From an uncultured Oscillospiraceae bacterium (GTDB taxonomy: Bacteria > Bacillota > Clostridia > Oscillospirales > Oscillospiraceae), in NCBI GenBank assembly GCA_910585155.1, contig CAJUEC010000001.1, positions 1 to 64,000 of the forward strand: 64,000 bases of DNA. Reading direction: 5' to 3'. Positions 1-8,568 of the stretch are shown one piece after another. The notes under the pieces are model-generated. The model saw only the letters and a program-made list of their open reading frames with translations. It ran no database searches and was not told the DNA's origin. The translations under genes were made by a program, and so were the position numbers. Each line of letters starts with the position of its first letter. Positions within the stretch are counted from its first letter, which is position 1.

Positions 1-205
1 CTCCGCTGCGCGGCGGCTGGGCTTTTGCCCTCGCTGCGGTCCATCCGCGCTGCTCACGACGGCTCCGCGCTTCTTGTCACGCTGCGCCTGCTCGCGACGC
101 GCGGCTTCCCTCCGTCTCAGGCAAAACCCGCCTCCGCTGCGCGGCGGCTGGGCTTTTGCCCTCGCTGCGGTCCATCCGCGCTGCTCGCGACGGCTCCGCG
201 CTTCT
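1..205. repeat. GC-rich direct repeat at the 3' end of gpr
   Basis: A unit of about 74 bp at 1-74 is repeated at 132-205 (period 131 bp) with one or two differences. The whole 73-205 segment recurs, diverged, at 27136-27277. Read from the gpr strand the element begins AGAAGCGCGGAGCCG, and its first two bases supply the AG of the gpr TAG stop. Several short open frames cross it, but I see no protein family in them. It behaves like a REP-type intergenic element. No other gene is visible in these 203 bases. Confidence 0.8.
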
Positions 206-1100
206 ATTCCAACAGCATCGTCAAATCCTCCACGCTCAGCGACGGGTTCAGGGCCAGGCTCACCGCGTACCCCAGCACCTTGCCCAGGTCGGCCACCCGC
301 TGATCCACCTCCCGGGGGGTGACGAAAAAATTCTCCCCAGCGGGCAGGCCGGCCCGGTCCGGCAGGGGCTGGCCCGCCCGCTCCAGCAGGTCCAGGGCCA
401 GGGTGGTCCCGTCCACCACCGTGGGCACCCCCACAGTGAACACCGGCGCCCCCAGGCTCTCCCGGTCCAGGGCCCCCCGGTGGTTGCCCACCCCCGAGCC
501 GGGCACCACCCCCGCGTCGGACAGCTGCACCGTCCGGCACAGCCGGTCCAGGGAGCGGGAGGCCAGGGCGTCCACCGCGATGACGCAGGCGGGGCTGAGC
601 CGGTCGGCCAGCGCCCGGGCCACCAGGCTGCTCTCCAGCCCCGTGGAGGCCAGCACCCCGGGGGCGGCGGCGGCCACAGGCCGCAGGTTCCCAAAGTGCT
701 CCGGCACCTGCTCCACAAGGTGCCGGGTGACCAGCAGGTGGTCCACCGCCAGGGGGCCGATGAGGTCGGGGGTCACCGCCCGGTTGCCCAGGCCCACCAC
801 CAGGGCGGGGCCCTCTCCGGGCAGCAGGGGGCGCAGGGTGTCCGCCACCGCCGTGACCGCCCGCTGGAACGCCCCCTCCTCCCGGCGGAGCAGGCCGTCC
901 AGTTCAATGGTGATATAGGTGCCCTGGGGCTTGCCTAGGGCGCGGGCCCCCTCCTGGCTGGAGATGGTCACGGTGGTGACGGGAAAGCCCTCCCGGTCCT
1001 CCTCCGCCGCGCGGACGCCGGGGAGGGAGGCCTCCTCCCCCGCCCCCTCCCGCCAGAGCTGGTGGGCCTCCACGGCCAGATCGGTGCGGCGCTGGGCCAT
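204..1100 (-). CDS. gpr: GPR endopeptidase (germination protease)
   Basis: A 298-residue protein matching the spore protease that degrades small acid-soluble spore proteins during germination. It is made in the forespore as a zymogen. Visible family features are the N-terminal RTDLAVEA segment around residues 5-12 (the region removed on activation in this family), the conserved VVGLGNRAVTPDLIGP stretch, and the VDALASRSLDRLCRTVQ and SDAGVVPGSGVGNHR blocks in the core. The length is a little short of Bacillus GPR (about 370). The start ATG has an upstream AAGGAGG. It is divergent from rpsT, an arrangement also known in Bacillus. The stop codon lies at the edge of the GC-rich repeat. A sigma-G promoter is expected but I could not place one. 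Confidence 0.95.
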   Translation of the reverse strand: MAQRRTDLAVEAHQLWREGAGEEASLPGVRAAEEDREGFPVTTVTISSQEGARALGKPQGTYITIELDGLLRREEGAFQRAVTAVADTLRPLLPGEGPALVVGLGNRAVTPDLIGPLAVDHLLVTRHLVEQVPEHFGNLRPVAAAAPGVLASTGLESSLVARALADRLSPACVIAVDALASRSLDRLCRTVQLSDAGVVPGSGVGNHRGALDRESLGAPVFTVGVPTVVDGTTLALDLLERAGQPLPDRAGLPAGENFFVTPREVDQRVADLGKVLGYAVSLALNPSLSVEDLTMLLE

Positions 1101-1156
1101 TGAAATTCCTCCTTAAAGGGGACCCGGCCGGCATGGCGCCGGCCGGGCCCCCTGGG

Positions 1157-1203
1157 GAAGCACTGATTCAATGCGTCTGCGGCATATTGAATCAGTCCTT
1201 CCC
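1157..1203. repeat. inverted repeat between gpr and rpsT
   Basis: ACTGATTCAAT (1162-1172) and ATTGAATCAGT (1185-1195) are perfect 11-bp arms, extended by imperfect AAG/CTT pairing outside. It sits in the 260-bp divergent gpr-rpsT region. It could be an RNA hairpin in the gpr leader or a remnant of a small mobile repeat. No T-run follows on either strand. Confidence 0.6.
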
Positions 1204-1283
1204 TAGATATTGTGGTTTGTCCGGTTGTTTGCTCCTATTTTCTGCCGGAGGAAAGTTTTTATGCGAAAAAATAAAAAAAGGTG

Positions 1284-1312
1284 TTGCAATTTTCCGCTTC
1301 TAATGTTAAAAT
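1284..1312 (+). promoter_or_regulatory. sigma-A promoter of rpsT
   Basis: TTGCAA (1284-1289), a 17-bp gap, then TAAAAT (1307-1312), in an A/T-rich stretch that contrasts with its surroundings. It lies about 60 bp before the rpsT start. Confidence 0.7.
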
Positions 1313-1372
1313 ACATATCTGCGGCGGGAGACTGCCGCCTAGATCATTTAGAAATCGGAGGAGGTGTTTGGT

Positions 1373-1636
1373 TTGCCCAATATCAAGTCTGCCAAGAAGC
1401 GCGTCCTGGTCAATGCGACGAAGGCCGCCCAGAACAAGGCGCAGAAGTCCGCCCTCAAGACCAACCTGAAGAAGTTTGAGGCCGCGGTGGCCGGCGGCAA
1501 CCGCAGCGAGGCCGATGCCGCATATAAGGTGGCCGTCAAGGCTGTGGATCAGGCTGCCGCCAAGGGCCTGCTGCACAGCAACAACGCCGCGAACAAGAAG
1601 AGCGCCATGACCCTGAAGCTGAACAAGCTGGCCTGA
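1373..1636 (+). CDS. rpsT: 30S ribosomal protein S20
   Basis: An 87-residue S20 protein, a basic helical bundle that binds 16S rRNA in the small subunit. I place the start at the TTG at 1373: the product then begins PNIKSAKKRV after the initiator Met, the family's usual N-terminus, and GGAGGAGG at 1357-1364 sits 8 bases upstream. The in-frame GTG at 1364 overlaps that Shine-Dalgarno sequence and would add three residues not expected in S20. A strong sigma-A promoter precedes it and an intrinsic terminator follows directly, so it appears monocistronic. Confidence 0.96.
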   Translation: MPNIKSAKKRVLVNATKAAQNKAQKSALKTNLKKFEAAVAGGNRSEADAAYKVAVKAVDQAAAKGLLHSNNAANKKSAMTLKLNKLA

Positions 1637-1652
1637 GCCAAACAAAAAAGAG

Positions 1653-1680
1653 CCGTCTGCCGCTTGGCAGGCGGTTTTTT
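1653..1680 (+). terminator. rpsT intrinsic terminator
   Basis: CCGTCTGCC (1653-1661), loop GCTT, GGCAGGCGG (1666-1674) with one G-U pair, then six T. Confidence 0.9.
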
Positions 1681-1700
1681 CATGAAAAGGAGGGGACGCG

Positions 1701-2573
1701 ATGGAGCGCCGGTTTGCGCTGGCGGAGGCGGCGGTGTCCTGCGGCTCCCCCACCCGGGGGGCCGAGAGGGCCTTTGACGCCCTGGTGCAGGCGGGGCTGC
1801 CCGCAGTTTTTGGCGGGGCCCGCCTGCTGCCCATGGAGAAGCTGGCCCCCTGTGCCCGGTGGCCGGCGGGGCTGCGCCACCTGGATACGGTGATGGAGGT
1901 GTGCCGCCGCCTGCGGCTGAGCGTGCTGGACGCCCTGGGCCGGGGGGAGTACCCGGTGGTCATCGGCGGGGACCACTCCTGCGCCATGGGCACCCTGGCG
2001 GCGCTGGGGGAGCTCTACGGGGCGGAGAACGTGGCGGTGGTGTACGTGGACGCCCACACCGACATCAACACGGAAAAGACCTCCCAGAGCGGCTGCATCC
2101 ACGGCATGGACCTGGCGGCGGCCTGCGGGCTGTGCTGTGACCAGCTCACCGTGGGCAGCCAGCGGGTAAACCTGCTGGGGGAGAACCTGCACATCATCGG
2201 GGCCCGGAGCATCGACCCGCCGGAGTACGGCATTGTGGAACGGGTGGGAGCCCGCCTCCACACCGCCCAAGCGGTCCGGGAACGGGGGCTGGAGGCGGTT
2301 CTGGGGGACGTCCTGCCCGCCCTGGAGGGGAAGCGGGTCCACATCAGCTTCGACGTGGATGTGCTGGACCCGTCGGAGTTTGCCGCCACCGGCTACAACC
2401 TCCCGGAGGGGCTCACCGTGGGCCAGACGGAGCGGATCCTGCGGGCGGTGCTGGATACGGGGCTGACCTGCTCCTTTGAGTGCGTGGAGTACAATCCGGC
2501 GCTGGACCAGGAGGGGCGGGACCGGGATACGCTGATGGGCGTGTTTCGGACGGTGGCGGCCCGGCTGCGCTGA
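1701..2573 (+). CDS. arginase (arginase/agmatinase/formiminoglutamase superfamily)
   Basis: A 290-residue ureohydrolase, most likely arginase (L-arginine to L-ornithine and urea). The binuclear manganese site is intact: GGDHS near residue 92, VDAHTDINT near 115 and SFDVDVLDP near 215. The SGCIHGM stretch after DAHTD and the late VEYNPALD segment are arginase-like rather than agmatinase-like. AGGAGGGG precedes the ATG. The gene stands alone between the rpsT terminator and a bidirectional terminator. Ornithine made here could feed proline or polyamine synthesis, but no partner gene is adjacent. Agmatinase or formimidoylglutamase activity cannot be excluded from sequence. Confidence 0.85.
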   Translation: MERRFALAEAAVSCGSPTRGAERAFDALVQAGLPAVFGGARLLPMEKLAPCARWPAGLRHLDTVMEVCRRLRLSVLDALGRGEYPVVIGGDHSCAMGTLAALGELYGAENVAVVYVDAHTDINTEKTSQSGCIHGMDLAAACGLCCDQLTVGSQRVNLLGENLHIIGARSIDPPEYGIVERVGARLHTAQAVRERGLEAVLGDVLPALEGKRVHISFDVDVLDPSEFAATGYNLPEGLTVGQTERILRAVLDTGLTCSFECVEYNPALDQEGRDRDTLMGVFRTVAARLR

Positions 2574-2631
2574 CCCCCTCACGGCTTGCCGCAGACGCCT
2601 CGCAGGCAGGCGCGAAGAACATCAAAGACGA

Positions 2632-2660
2632 AAAGGGACCAGCCGCAGGCCGGTCCCTTT
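2632..2660. terminator. bidirectional terminator between arginase and the GH3 gene
   Basis: AAAGGGACC (2632-2640) and GGTCCCTTT (2652-2660) form a stem. On the minus strand it is followed by TTTTCGTCTTT, and on the plus strand by GATTTG. It separates two convergent genes. Confidence 0.8.
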
Positions 2661-2677
2661 GATTTGTATGGCGTAGA

Positions 2678-5600
2678 TTACTTCGCGGCGGGGTCGCTGC
2701 GCTTCTTCATCCAGCGCAGCACCACCAGCGCCTCAATGCCCAGCGCCAGCGCCACGGCGGCCACGTCCACCATCAGGAACAGCTGGTTCATGCCGCTCAT
2801 GCCGCCCTGGGCGGCGGCCTCGTCGGCGTAGTAGCCGCTGTTGGCCACAGTGTACAGGATGTTCTTGCAGGCCTGGCGCATGGCCAGTACGCAGGTGGCG
2901 GAGTCGGTGTCCTCCAGCTTGTTGCTGTCCGCCATGCCGTAGCCCAGCATCAGGTCGTTGCCCGCTCGGATGGCGGCGTCAGTGATCTCATAGCCATAGG
3001 AGCCGTTGTAGTCGGAGATGACCACGCCCTTAAAGCCCCACTCGCCCCGCAGCACCTCGGTGAGCAGCTCGTAGCTGCTGATGACGGGAACGGTGCCCAG
3101 CCAGTTGTAGGCGGTCATCATGCCCATGACATGGCGGTCGAAGTCGAAGTTTTTCACCACCATCTCGAAGGGCTTCAGGCAGGTCTCCCGGAAGGTCTGC
3201 TCTGTCATGTAGGTGAGCAGGAAGGCGGTGCGGTTGGTCTCCTGGTCGTTGGCGGCGAAGTGCTTGATGTAGGAGTACACGCCGTACTTGGCCGCGCCGT
3301 TCACCTCCTGGGAGGCGAACAGGCCGGAGAGCACCGGGTCCTCGGAGTAGTACTCAAAGTTGCGCCCGGAGAAGGCGGAACGGTGCAGGTTCATGGCGGG
3401 GCCGTACCAGCCGTAGTTGTTGGCGTTGGCAAACTCCTGGCCCATGGCGTCGCCGATCTTCTCCGCCATCTCCTTGCTCCAGGTCTGGGCCATGAGCACC
3501 TCGGTGGGGAACTGGGTACCATTGGACCCGGTGACATAGTTGGACAGGCCGGAGGGGCCGTCGCAGTCGGAGGTGGCCACCTTGCCCACGGAGTCGATGG
3601 CCGCGGTCTGCCAGCCGCCGGTGTTGATGAGGGTGGTCATGTCCTCCAGGCTCATCTGGTCCAGCAGCTTGTCCCAGCTGGCGTCGTCGTAGTCCTTGCC
3701 CGCCAGGTCGGCCAGCTTCAGCTCGCCCTTGGCCCCTACGGTGGGCATGACATCGTCGGGGTTGTCGTAGTCGTCGGGGTCGTACTTCACCACGGAGATC
3801 TCCCGGATGGTGTTCTGCTGGTCCTTGCTCAGCTCAAACTCCTCCGCGCCGGGGGCGGCGGTGGCCGCGTCATAGTTGGCGAAGCCGTCCTTCCGGGACA
3901 GGGTGGGGTGGGTCCCCTCCATGTAGTCAAACCGGTTCACCGGGGCGGTCTGGTCGGTGGAGCGGCCCGAGCTGCTGTAGTCCTTGTCGGCGCTGAGGGT
4001 GAAGGTGCGCTGGTCGATGACGGTGTGGGAGTCGGAGCGGATGGAGACGGCGTACTCCCCCGCCTCCAGCACATAGCCGCCGGCGGCGGTCTTGATGCAG
4101 GAGGAGTCATAGGAGGCCATGTCCTCCAGGGGGATGCGGAAGGACACGGTCTCGGAGGCGCCGGGTTCCAGCAGGCCGGTCTTGCCGAAGTCGATGAGGT
4201 TGACGCTGGCCTTTTCAATGCCGCCGTTGGTGTAGGGGGGCGTGTAGTACAGCTCCACCACGTCCTTGCCCGCCACGCTGCCGGTGTTGGTCACGGTAAT
4301 CTCCACGTCCACATAGTCCCCGGACTGGTTGAAGCTGGTGATCTCCTGGGTGAAGCTGGTGTAGCTCAGGCCGTAGCCGAAGGGGTACTGCACCGTCTTC
4401 TCAAAGTCCAGCAGGCCCTCCTCCGCCGCGGTCTCGTAGAACTTGTAGCCCATGTAGATGCCCTCTACGTAGTCGGTAAAGGACACCACGCCGTTGAAGG
4501 TGTTGTCGATGCGGGCCAGCTGCTTGGTCAGGTCGCTCACATTGGTATAGAGGTGGTTGCCGGAGTTGCCGGTGTGGTTCCAGTTGGGGGCGGAGGTCAG
4601 GTCATACAAATAGGTGTCCACCGTCTTGCCGGAGGGGTTCACCGAGCCGTTCAGGATCTCGCCCAGGGCCTTCATGCCGGACGCGCCGGTGCCGGGGGCC
4701 AGTATGACCGCGCCGATCTGCTCATAGTCCTCCACCCAGCCCAGCTCCATGACGTTGTTGGCGTTGATGACCACAATTACCTTGTCAAAGCTGGAGCACA
4801 CGGTGTCCACCAGGTTCTTCTCACTCTGGGACAGCTGGAGGTAGTGGTCCCCCTCGCCGAACTCGTCGTATTCCCTGGTGTTGTTGTAGAAGGTGGCCCG
4901 GGTGCTGTTGTAGTTGTGGGCCACGGACTGCTGCACCGCGTCGGTGGCCGCCACGTCGAAGGTGCCGTCGATGACCGCCTTCATGTCGGAGGGCAGGTCG
5001 GCGTTCTCGCCGCCGCTGCGGCCGATGACGATGACCGCCGTGTCGGAGAAGGCCTCCGCCCCGCTCATCACGGCGGAGGTGTAGTATTCCGTGGTGGGCT
5101 CAGGCAGGGACCAGTCCTGGGAGGTCATGCTGATGACCGGGCGGTTTCCGCCCCAGTAGTCCTTGCCGTAGTCGGCGTACATCTTGGTGAGCTCCTCGTT
5201 GGTGGAGAAGCCCGCCTCATTCAGCGCGGTGATAATGTCGGTCTGGGGGATGCTGGCGTCGCCGCTGGCGGCGGAGCCGGTGCCGCTGAACACCGGGTGG
5301 GCGGAGGCCCAGCCGAACACGTTCAGGGCCGACACGTCGGAGCCCAGGGGCAGCAGGCCGTTGTTTTTCAGCAGCACCATGCCCTCCTCGCCGGTCTCCT
5401 GCACCACGGCCAGGGAGTTGGCCACCACGTCGTCGGCGATCTCCGCCTTAGAGGCGTTGAGCACGCCGGAGACCATGGGGTACATGGGGCCGAAGCACAC
5501 CAGGTTGACCACCAGCAGCACGGCCAGCACGCCGGCCAGGGCGCCGGTCCAGCGCACCACATGGCGGGCGCCCTTTTTGACCACAAACTGGGCGGCCACC

Positions 5601-5743
5601 ATGACCACAATTACTGCGGCGAGTATGCCCAGGATGGCGTACACATAGCCGCCCGCGGCCCGGACATAGTTTGCCACGTCCGCCGCGCTGGCGCCCATGG
5701 ACACAAAGATTGGGGTAAGCAGGTTGATCAAAACGTCAAGCAT
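2678..5743 (-). CDS. membrane-anchored GH3-family glycosidase with permuted domains (locus 1)
   Basis: A 1021-residue protein. In order: two membrane segments (about 33-54 and 66-86) joined by a basic loop; a GH3 C-type domain opening with GMVLLKNNGLLPL near 121; a fibronectin-III-like domain (VTNTGSVAGKDVVELYY); a GH3 N-type barrel with KHFAANDQETNR and the presumed nucleophile Asp in GVVISDYNG; then a last membrane segment ending RWMKKR. Most GH3 enzymes place the barrel first, so this one is circularly permuted, as reported for some ruminal clostridial beta-glucosidases. By the positive-inside rule the catalytic part is outside the cell. The ATG at 5743 follows GGAGGG; upstream in-frame codons lack a ribosome site. 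It lies 92 bases after the lipoprotein GH3 gene. Substrate unknown, probably a beta-glycoside. Confidence 0.85.
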   Translation of the reverse strand: MLDVLINLLTPIFVSMGASAADVANYVRAAGGYVYAILGILAAVIVVMVAAQFVVKKGARHVVRWTGALAGVLAVLLVVNLVCFGPMYPMVSGVLNASKAEIADDVVANSLAVVQETGEEGMVLLKNNGLLPLGSDVSALNVFGWASAHPVFSGTGSAASGDASIPQTDIITALNEAGFSTNEELTKMYADYGKDYWGGNRPVISMTSQDWSLPEPTTEYYTSAVMSGAEAFSDTAVIVIGRSGGENADLPSDMKAVIDGTFDVAATDAVQQSVAHNYNSTRATFYNNTREYDEFGEGDHYLQLSQSEKNLVDTVCSSFDKVIVVINANNVMELGWVEDYEQIGAVILAPGTGASGMKALGEILNGSVNPSGKTVDTYLYDLTSAPNWNHTGNSGNHLYTNVSDLTKQLARIDNTFNGVVSFTDYVEGIYMGYKFYETAAEEGLLDFEKTVQYPFGYGLSYTSFTQEITSFNQSGDYVDVEITVTNTGSVAGKDVVELYYTPPYTNGGIEKASVNLIDFGKTGLLEPGASETVSFRIPLEDMASYDSSCIKTAAGGYVLEAGEYAVSIRSDSHTVIDQRTFTLSADKDYSSSGRSTDQTAPVNRFDYMEGTHPTLSRKDGFANYDAATAAPGAEEFELSKDQQNTIREISVVKYDPDDYDNPDDVMPTVGAKGELKLADLAGKDYDDASWDKLLDQMSLEDMTTLINTGGWQTAAIDSVGKVATSDCDGPSGLSNYVTGSNGTQFPTEVLMAQTWSKEMAEKIGDAMGQEFANANNYGWYGPAMNLHRSAFSGRNFEYYSEDPVLSGLFASQEVNGAAKYGVYSYIKHFAANDQETNRTAFLLTYMTEQTFRETCLKPFEMVVKNFDFDRHVMGMMTAYNWLGTVPVISSYELLTEVLRGEWGFKGVVISDYNGSYGYEITDAAIRAGNDLMLGYGMADSNKLEDTDSATCVLAMRQACKNILYTVANSGYYADEAAAQGGMSGMNQLFLMVDVAAVALALGIEALVVLRWMKKRSDPAAK

Positions 5744-5782
5744 TGGGATCCCTCCAAAAGAATTCAGATGAGAAAAAGCGCG

Positions 5783-5813
5783 GCGGGGAGCGGAGACGTT
5801 CTCCGCTCCCCGC
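5783..5813. repeat. intercistronic hairpin between the two GH3 genes (locus 1)
   Basis: A 13-bp perfect stem (GCGGGGAGCGGAG and its complement) with loop ACGTT and no T-run. A hairpin sharing the core GGCGGGGAGCGG occupies the same place in locus 2 (37217-37255). Its likely role is mRNA stability or differential expression of the two cistrons. Confidence 0.75.
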
Positions 5814-5835
5814 AATGTGTCAGGATCGCTTGGGA

Positions 5836-8361
5836 TCAGTCGGCGTAGTGGAACTCGATGCTCTCCACCTTGGTCAGCGCCTCGGCGGAGTACTTCTGCA
5901 CCCGCTCGTCGTTGATCTTGCCGGACCAGTTCAGGCCGAAGGTGAAGTCATAGGTGTTGCCGTCGGCATCCACGTAGCACTCCAGGTCGCGGGGCACGTC
6001 CTCGTCCTGGGCCTCCACGGCGTCCATGGAGGCGGGCATCTGGAAGGGCAGCAGGCCGGAGGGCTCCACGGTGCCGCTGATGATGTCCAGCAGGGACTCG
6101 GCGAAGAACCAGCTGGTGGAGCCGTAGTAGAACAGGATGGCGTCGGCCAGGGGCTCAACCTCGGACCAGACCATGACGGACGGGCCGGAGGCCTTGGACA
6201 TCAGGACCACGATCTTGGCGTTGCCCTTGATGCCGTTCAGGTACTGGAGCAGCTCCAGCTGGCTGTAGTTCTTGTCCTGGCCCACGGTGTTGCCGGCGTA
6301 GGAGCGGTTCTCCTTCACGTCCTGGCTCTTGTTGCCGTAGTAGCCGTCGTTGATGGTCTCGGTGGTCACGGTGCCGGCCAGGGACTCCCGGCGGGCGTTG
6401 GTGGCGGTGTACTCGCCGTACTGGAGGGAGGCGGGCAGCCAGTTGCCCTCTTCATCCTGGGCGGAGTCCTGGTTGGGGGCGTCCATGTGCATGAGGATCA
6501 GGTCGCAGGCGGAGATCTCAGCGGCGCTGGCCCGGATGATGTCGTTCTCGGTGTAGGTGGGGTTGCCGTCCTCATCGGGCTCGCCGGAGGGGTCCTTCAG
6601 GGTGTCGGTGACCACGGTAAAGTACTTGCCCACGGCGTCCAGATCCAGAACCGGCTTCCAGGAGGCGGCGGTGGAGCCGCTGCTGGCGTTGCTGCCGGTG
6701 GAGGCGGGGGTGAACTGGTAGGGCACGTAGACGGTCTTGCCCTCGCCGCTGCCCTGGGCGATGACGTTGCCGGAGTTCTTCAGCATGATGACGCTCTTGA
6801 GCTGCTGCTCCTTGGAGGCGGCGTCGGTGTTGTTGTTCCAGACGGTGTCAATGGCGTTGTCCAGGCTGATGTAAGCGTTCTCGTACAGGCCGCACTGGAA
6901 CTGGCTGAGCACGAAGTGGTACACGGCGTTGCGCAGGAGCTTCAGCGCCTCCTCCTCGCCCAGCTCATCCACCACCAGCTCATAGCCCTCGGCGGCGGCG
7001 GCGTTGTCGGCGGTGCCGCCGATCTGGTGCATGCCGCTCTTGTACAGCGCGGCGAAGCGCTCCACCATGGTCAGGTCCTCCACGCCGAAGCACTGCTGGC
7101 CGTCGTTGGTGATCTGCCAGTCGGTGAGGATGAAGCCCTGGTAGTCGTTGTCATAGAGGAAGCCCATCTTGTAGGTGGAGTAGCCGCCGCCCACCAGCTC
7201 GCCCAGGGAGCCGTCGCGGCTGTAGGAGATGGCGTAGTTGGGCATCACGCCGCATTCCTTGGTGGAGCTCATGGTCAGGTTGAAGGCGCCGTCATGGAAG
7301 GGGATCAGATGGGCCTCAAAGTTGTTGCCGGGGAACACGTCGAATTTGCCGGTGTCGCTGTGGTCGTTGCGGCCGCCCTCGGGAGCGCCGTCGCCCACGT
7401 AGTGCTTGGCAATGGCGTAGACGGAGTCGTCGCCCCAGCCCAGGTCGTTGCCGTTCTCGTCAAAGGTGGACTGGAGGCCGGAGATGTAAGCGTCCGCCAG
7501 GTCGCGGCACAGGGCGGGGTCCTCGGAGAAGGTGCCGGTGGCGCGGGTCATGGTGGGCTGGGTGCCGATGCCGATCTGGGGGCCCAGCAGCATGGTCACG
7601 CCAGTGGCGCGGTACTGCTTGCCGTGCTCCACGCCCAGGGCGAAGGCCTCATCCGTGCTCATGGTGGCGGCCAGGGAGTTCTGGTCAATGGTGTTGGAGA
7701 TGTGGCTGGGGTCCACGGAGATGGTGGCGGGGATGCCCCAGCTGCCGGTGGCCTCACACAGGGCCTGGAGGGCGTTGGTCCAGTCCACCGCCATGGTGGT
7801 GTTGCCCTCATTGATGGCGGAGCGGGTCACGCCGCCGCGGCCGCCCTCCTGCACGTAGGTCAGGTCGTCGCCCTCGATGGTGGAGCCGAAGCTGCGCCAG
7901 CCGCCGTGGGTGAACAGCGGGGTCATCTCGTCCACGCCCATCTGGTTGGCCAGGTCGCGGGCGCGGTCCTCGTCGGAGTTGCGCCAGTCCTCATAGCCGT
8001 CCAGCACGCCGTCCCGGTCCAGGTCCTTGAAGGCGTAGCCGTCCACCTGGATGATGGAGACGCCGGAGTCCTTGGAGTAGCCCAGGGTGGCGCCGCCCTC
8101 GTTGGTCACCTTGTACCAGCCGTCGGCGGTCTTTTCCTCGGTCCACTTGGCGGCCACGTCCGCCGCGTCGGGGCTGATGGGGGCGATCACGCCGTTTTCG
8201 GACGTGGCCGGCTGCTCGCTCTGGACCGGCTCTTGGGAGTCGGCGGGGGCGGTGCTGGGTGCGGCGCTGTCGCTGGGGGTGCCGGCGGTGTTACAGGCTG
8301 CCAGACTGGCCGTCATGGCCAGCGCCAGCAGCAGCGCAAGGAATCTCTTTGTCTTTTTCAT
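5836..8361 (-). CDS. GH3-family lipoprotein (locus 1)
   Basis: An 841-residue predicted lipoprotein: lipobox LAAC with Cys23, then a Ser/Pro/Glu-rich linker to about residue 65. An EF-hand-like loop (DLDRDGVLDGYED) precedes a GH3 N-type barrel with the KHYVGDG motif and a presumed nucleophile Asp in FILTDWQ. A GH3 C-type sandwich follows (VIMLKNSG), ending with GLNWSGKINDERVQ. Here the domains are in the usual order, unlike the next gene. I chose the ATG at 8361 because GGAG lies 8 bases upstream; the earlier in-frame ATG overlaps this ribosome site. It is first of a two-gene operon and lies downstream of the LytTR regulator. It should act on the outer face of the membrane. Paralogue: 34648-37182. 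Confidence 0.88.
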   Translation of the reverse strand: MKKTKRFLALLLALAMTASLAACNTAGTPSDSAAPSTAPADSQEPVQSEQPATSENGVIAPISPDAADVAAKWTEEKTADGWYKVTNEGGATLGYSKDSGVSIIQVDGYAFKDLDRDGVLDGYEDWRNSDEDRARDLANQMGVDEMTPLFTHGGWRSFGSTIEGDDLTYVQEGGRGGVTRSAINEGNTTMAVDWTNALQALCEATGSWGIPATISVDPSHISNTIDQNSLAATMSTDEAFALGVEHGKQYRATGVTMLLGPQIGIGTQPTMTRATGTFSEDPALCRDLADAYISGLQSTFDENGNDLGWGDDSVYAIAKHYVGDGAPEGGRNDHSDTGKFDVFPGNNFEAHLIPFHDGAFNLTMSSTKECGVMPNYAISYSRDGSLGELVGGGYSTYKMGFLYDNDYQGFILTDWQITNDGQQCFGVEDLTMVERFAALYKSGMHQIGGTADNAAAAEGYELVVDELGEEEALKLLRNAVYHFVLSQFQCGLYENAYISLDNAIDTVWNNNTDAASKEQQLKSVIMLKNSGNVIAQGSGEGKTVYVPYQFTPASTGSNASSGSTAASWKPVLDLDAVGKYFTVVTDTLKDPSGEPDEDGNPTYTENDIIRASAAEISACDLILMHMDAPNQDSAQDEEGNWLPASLQYGEYTATNARRESLAGTVTTETINDGYYGNKSQDVKENRSYAGNTVGQDKNYSQLELLQYLNGIKGNAKIVVLMSKASGPSVMVWSEVEPLADAILFYYGSTSWFFAESLLDIISGTVEPSGLLPFQMPASMDAVEAQDEDVPRDLECYVDADGNTYDFTFGLNWSGKINDERVQKYSAEALTKVESIEFHYAD

Positions 8362-8494
8362 TTCTGGTTCTCCTTTCATCTCATCTGGCTTTGGGACCCC
8401 AGAGCTGCTGCTCTGCCCTGGGGAGCTGCTGGCGATATATTAAACCTGCCCAATTTTCTTTTCAAGCCCTCCTGGATATTCGTCATTTTGGTTT

Positions 8495-8568
8495 GACAAA
8501 CTGCGGGGCGTACTGGACCAATTGCGGACAAACGGGGGAAAACCCGGCGTTCGTCCATGACGAACGCC
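8495..8568 (-). promoter_or_regulatory. candidate LytTR operator upstream of the GH3 operon (locus 1)
   Basis: Read on the minus strand, GCAGTTTGTC (8504-8495), CCCGTTTGTC (8536-8527) and GGCGTTCGTC (8568-8559) are spaced 32 and 32 bp. A weak GCAATTGGTC at 8525-8516 lies 21 bp from the first. They share GTTYGTC with the array at 10808-10894 and fit the published LytTR half-site form [AC][AC]GTTN[AG][TG]. I could not place a convincing -10 for the GH3 operon. Confidence 0.5.

Noticed and set aside
1..205. Possible CRISPR array from the repeated units
   Set aside because: Only two units, about 74 bp long, with no short regular spacers and no cas genes.
25..938. Open frames across the repeat and opposite gpr
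   Set aside because: They are translated repeat or antisense frames, with no ribosome site or family features.
3131..5848. Very long plus-strand open frame opposite the permuted GH3 gene (similar ones at 5743-8496, 34594-37155 and 37322-40954)
   Set aside because: High GC content removes stop codons on the opposite strand. The translations are Gly/Val/His-rich without domains, while the other strand encodes clear GH3 proteins.
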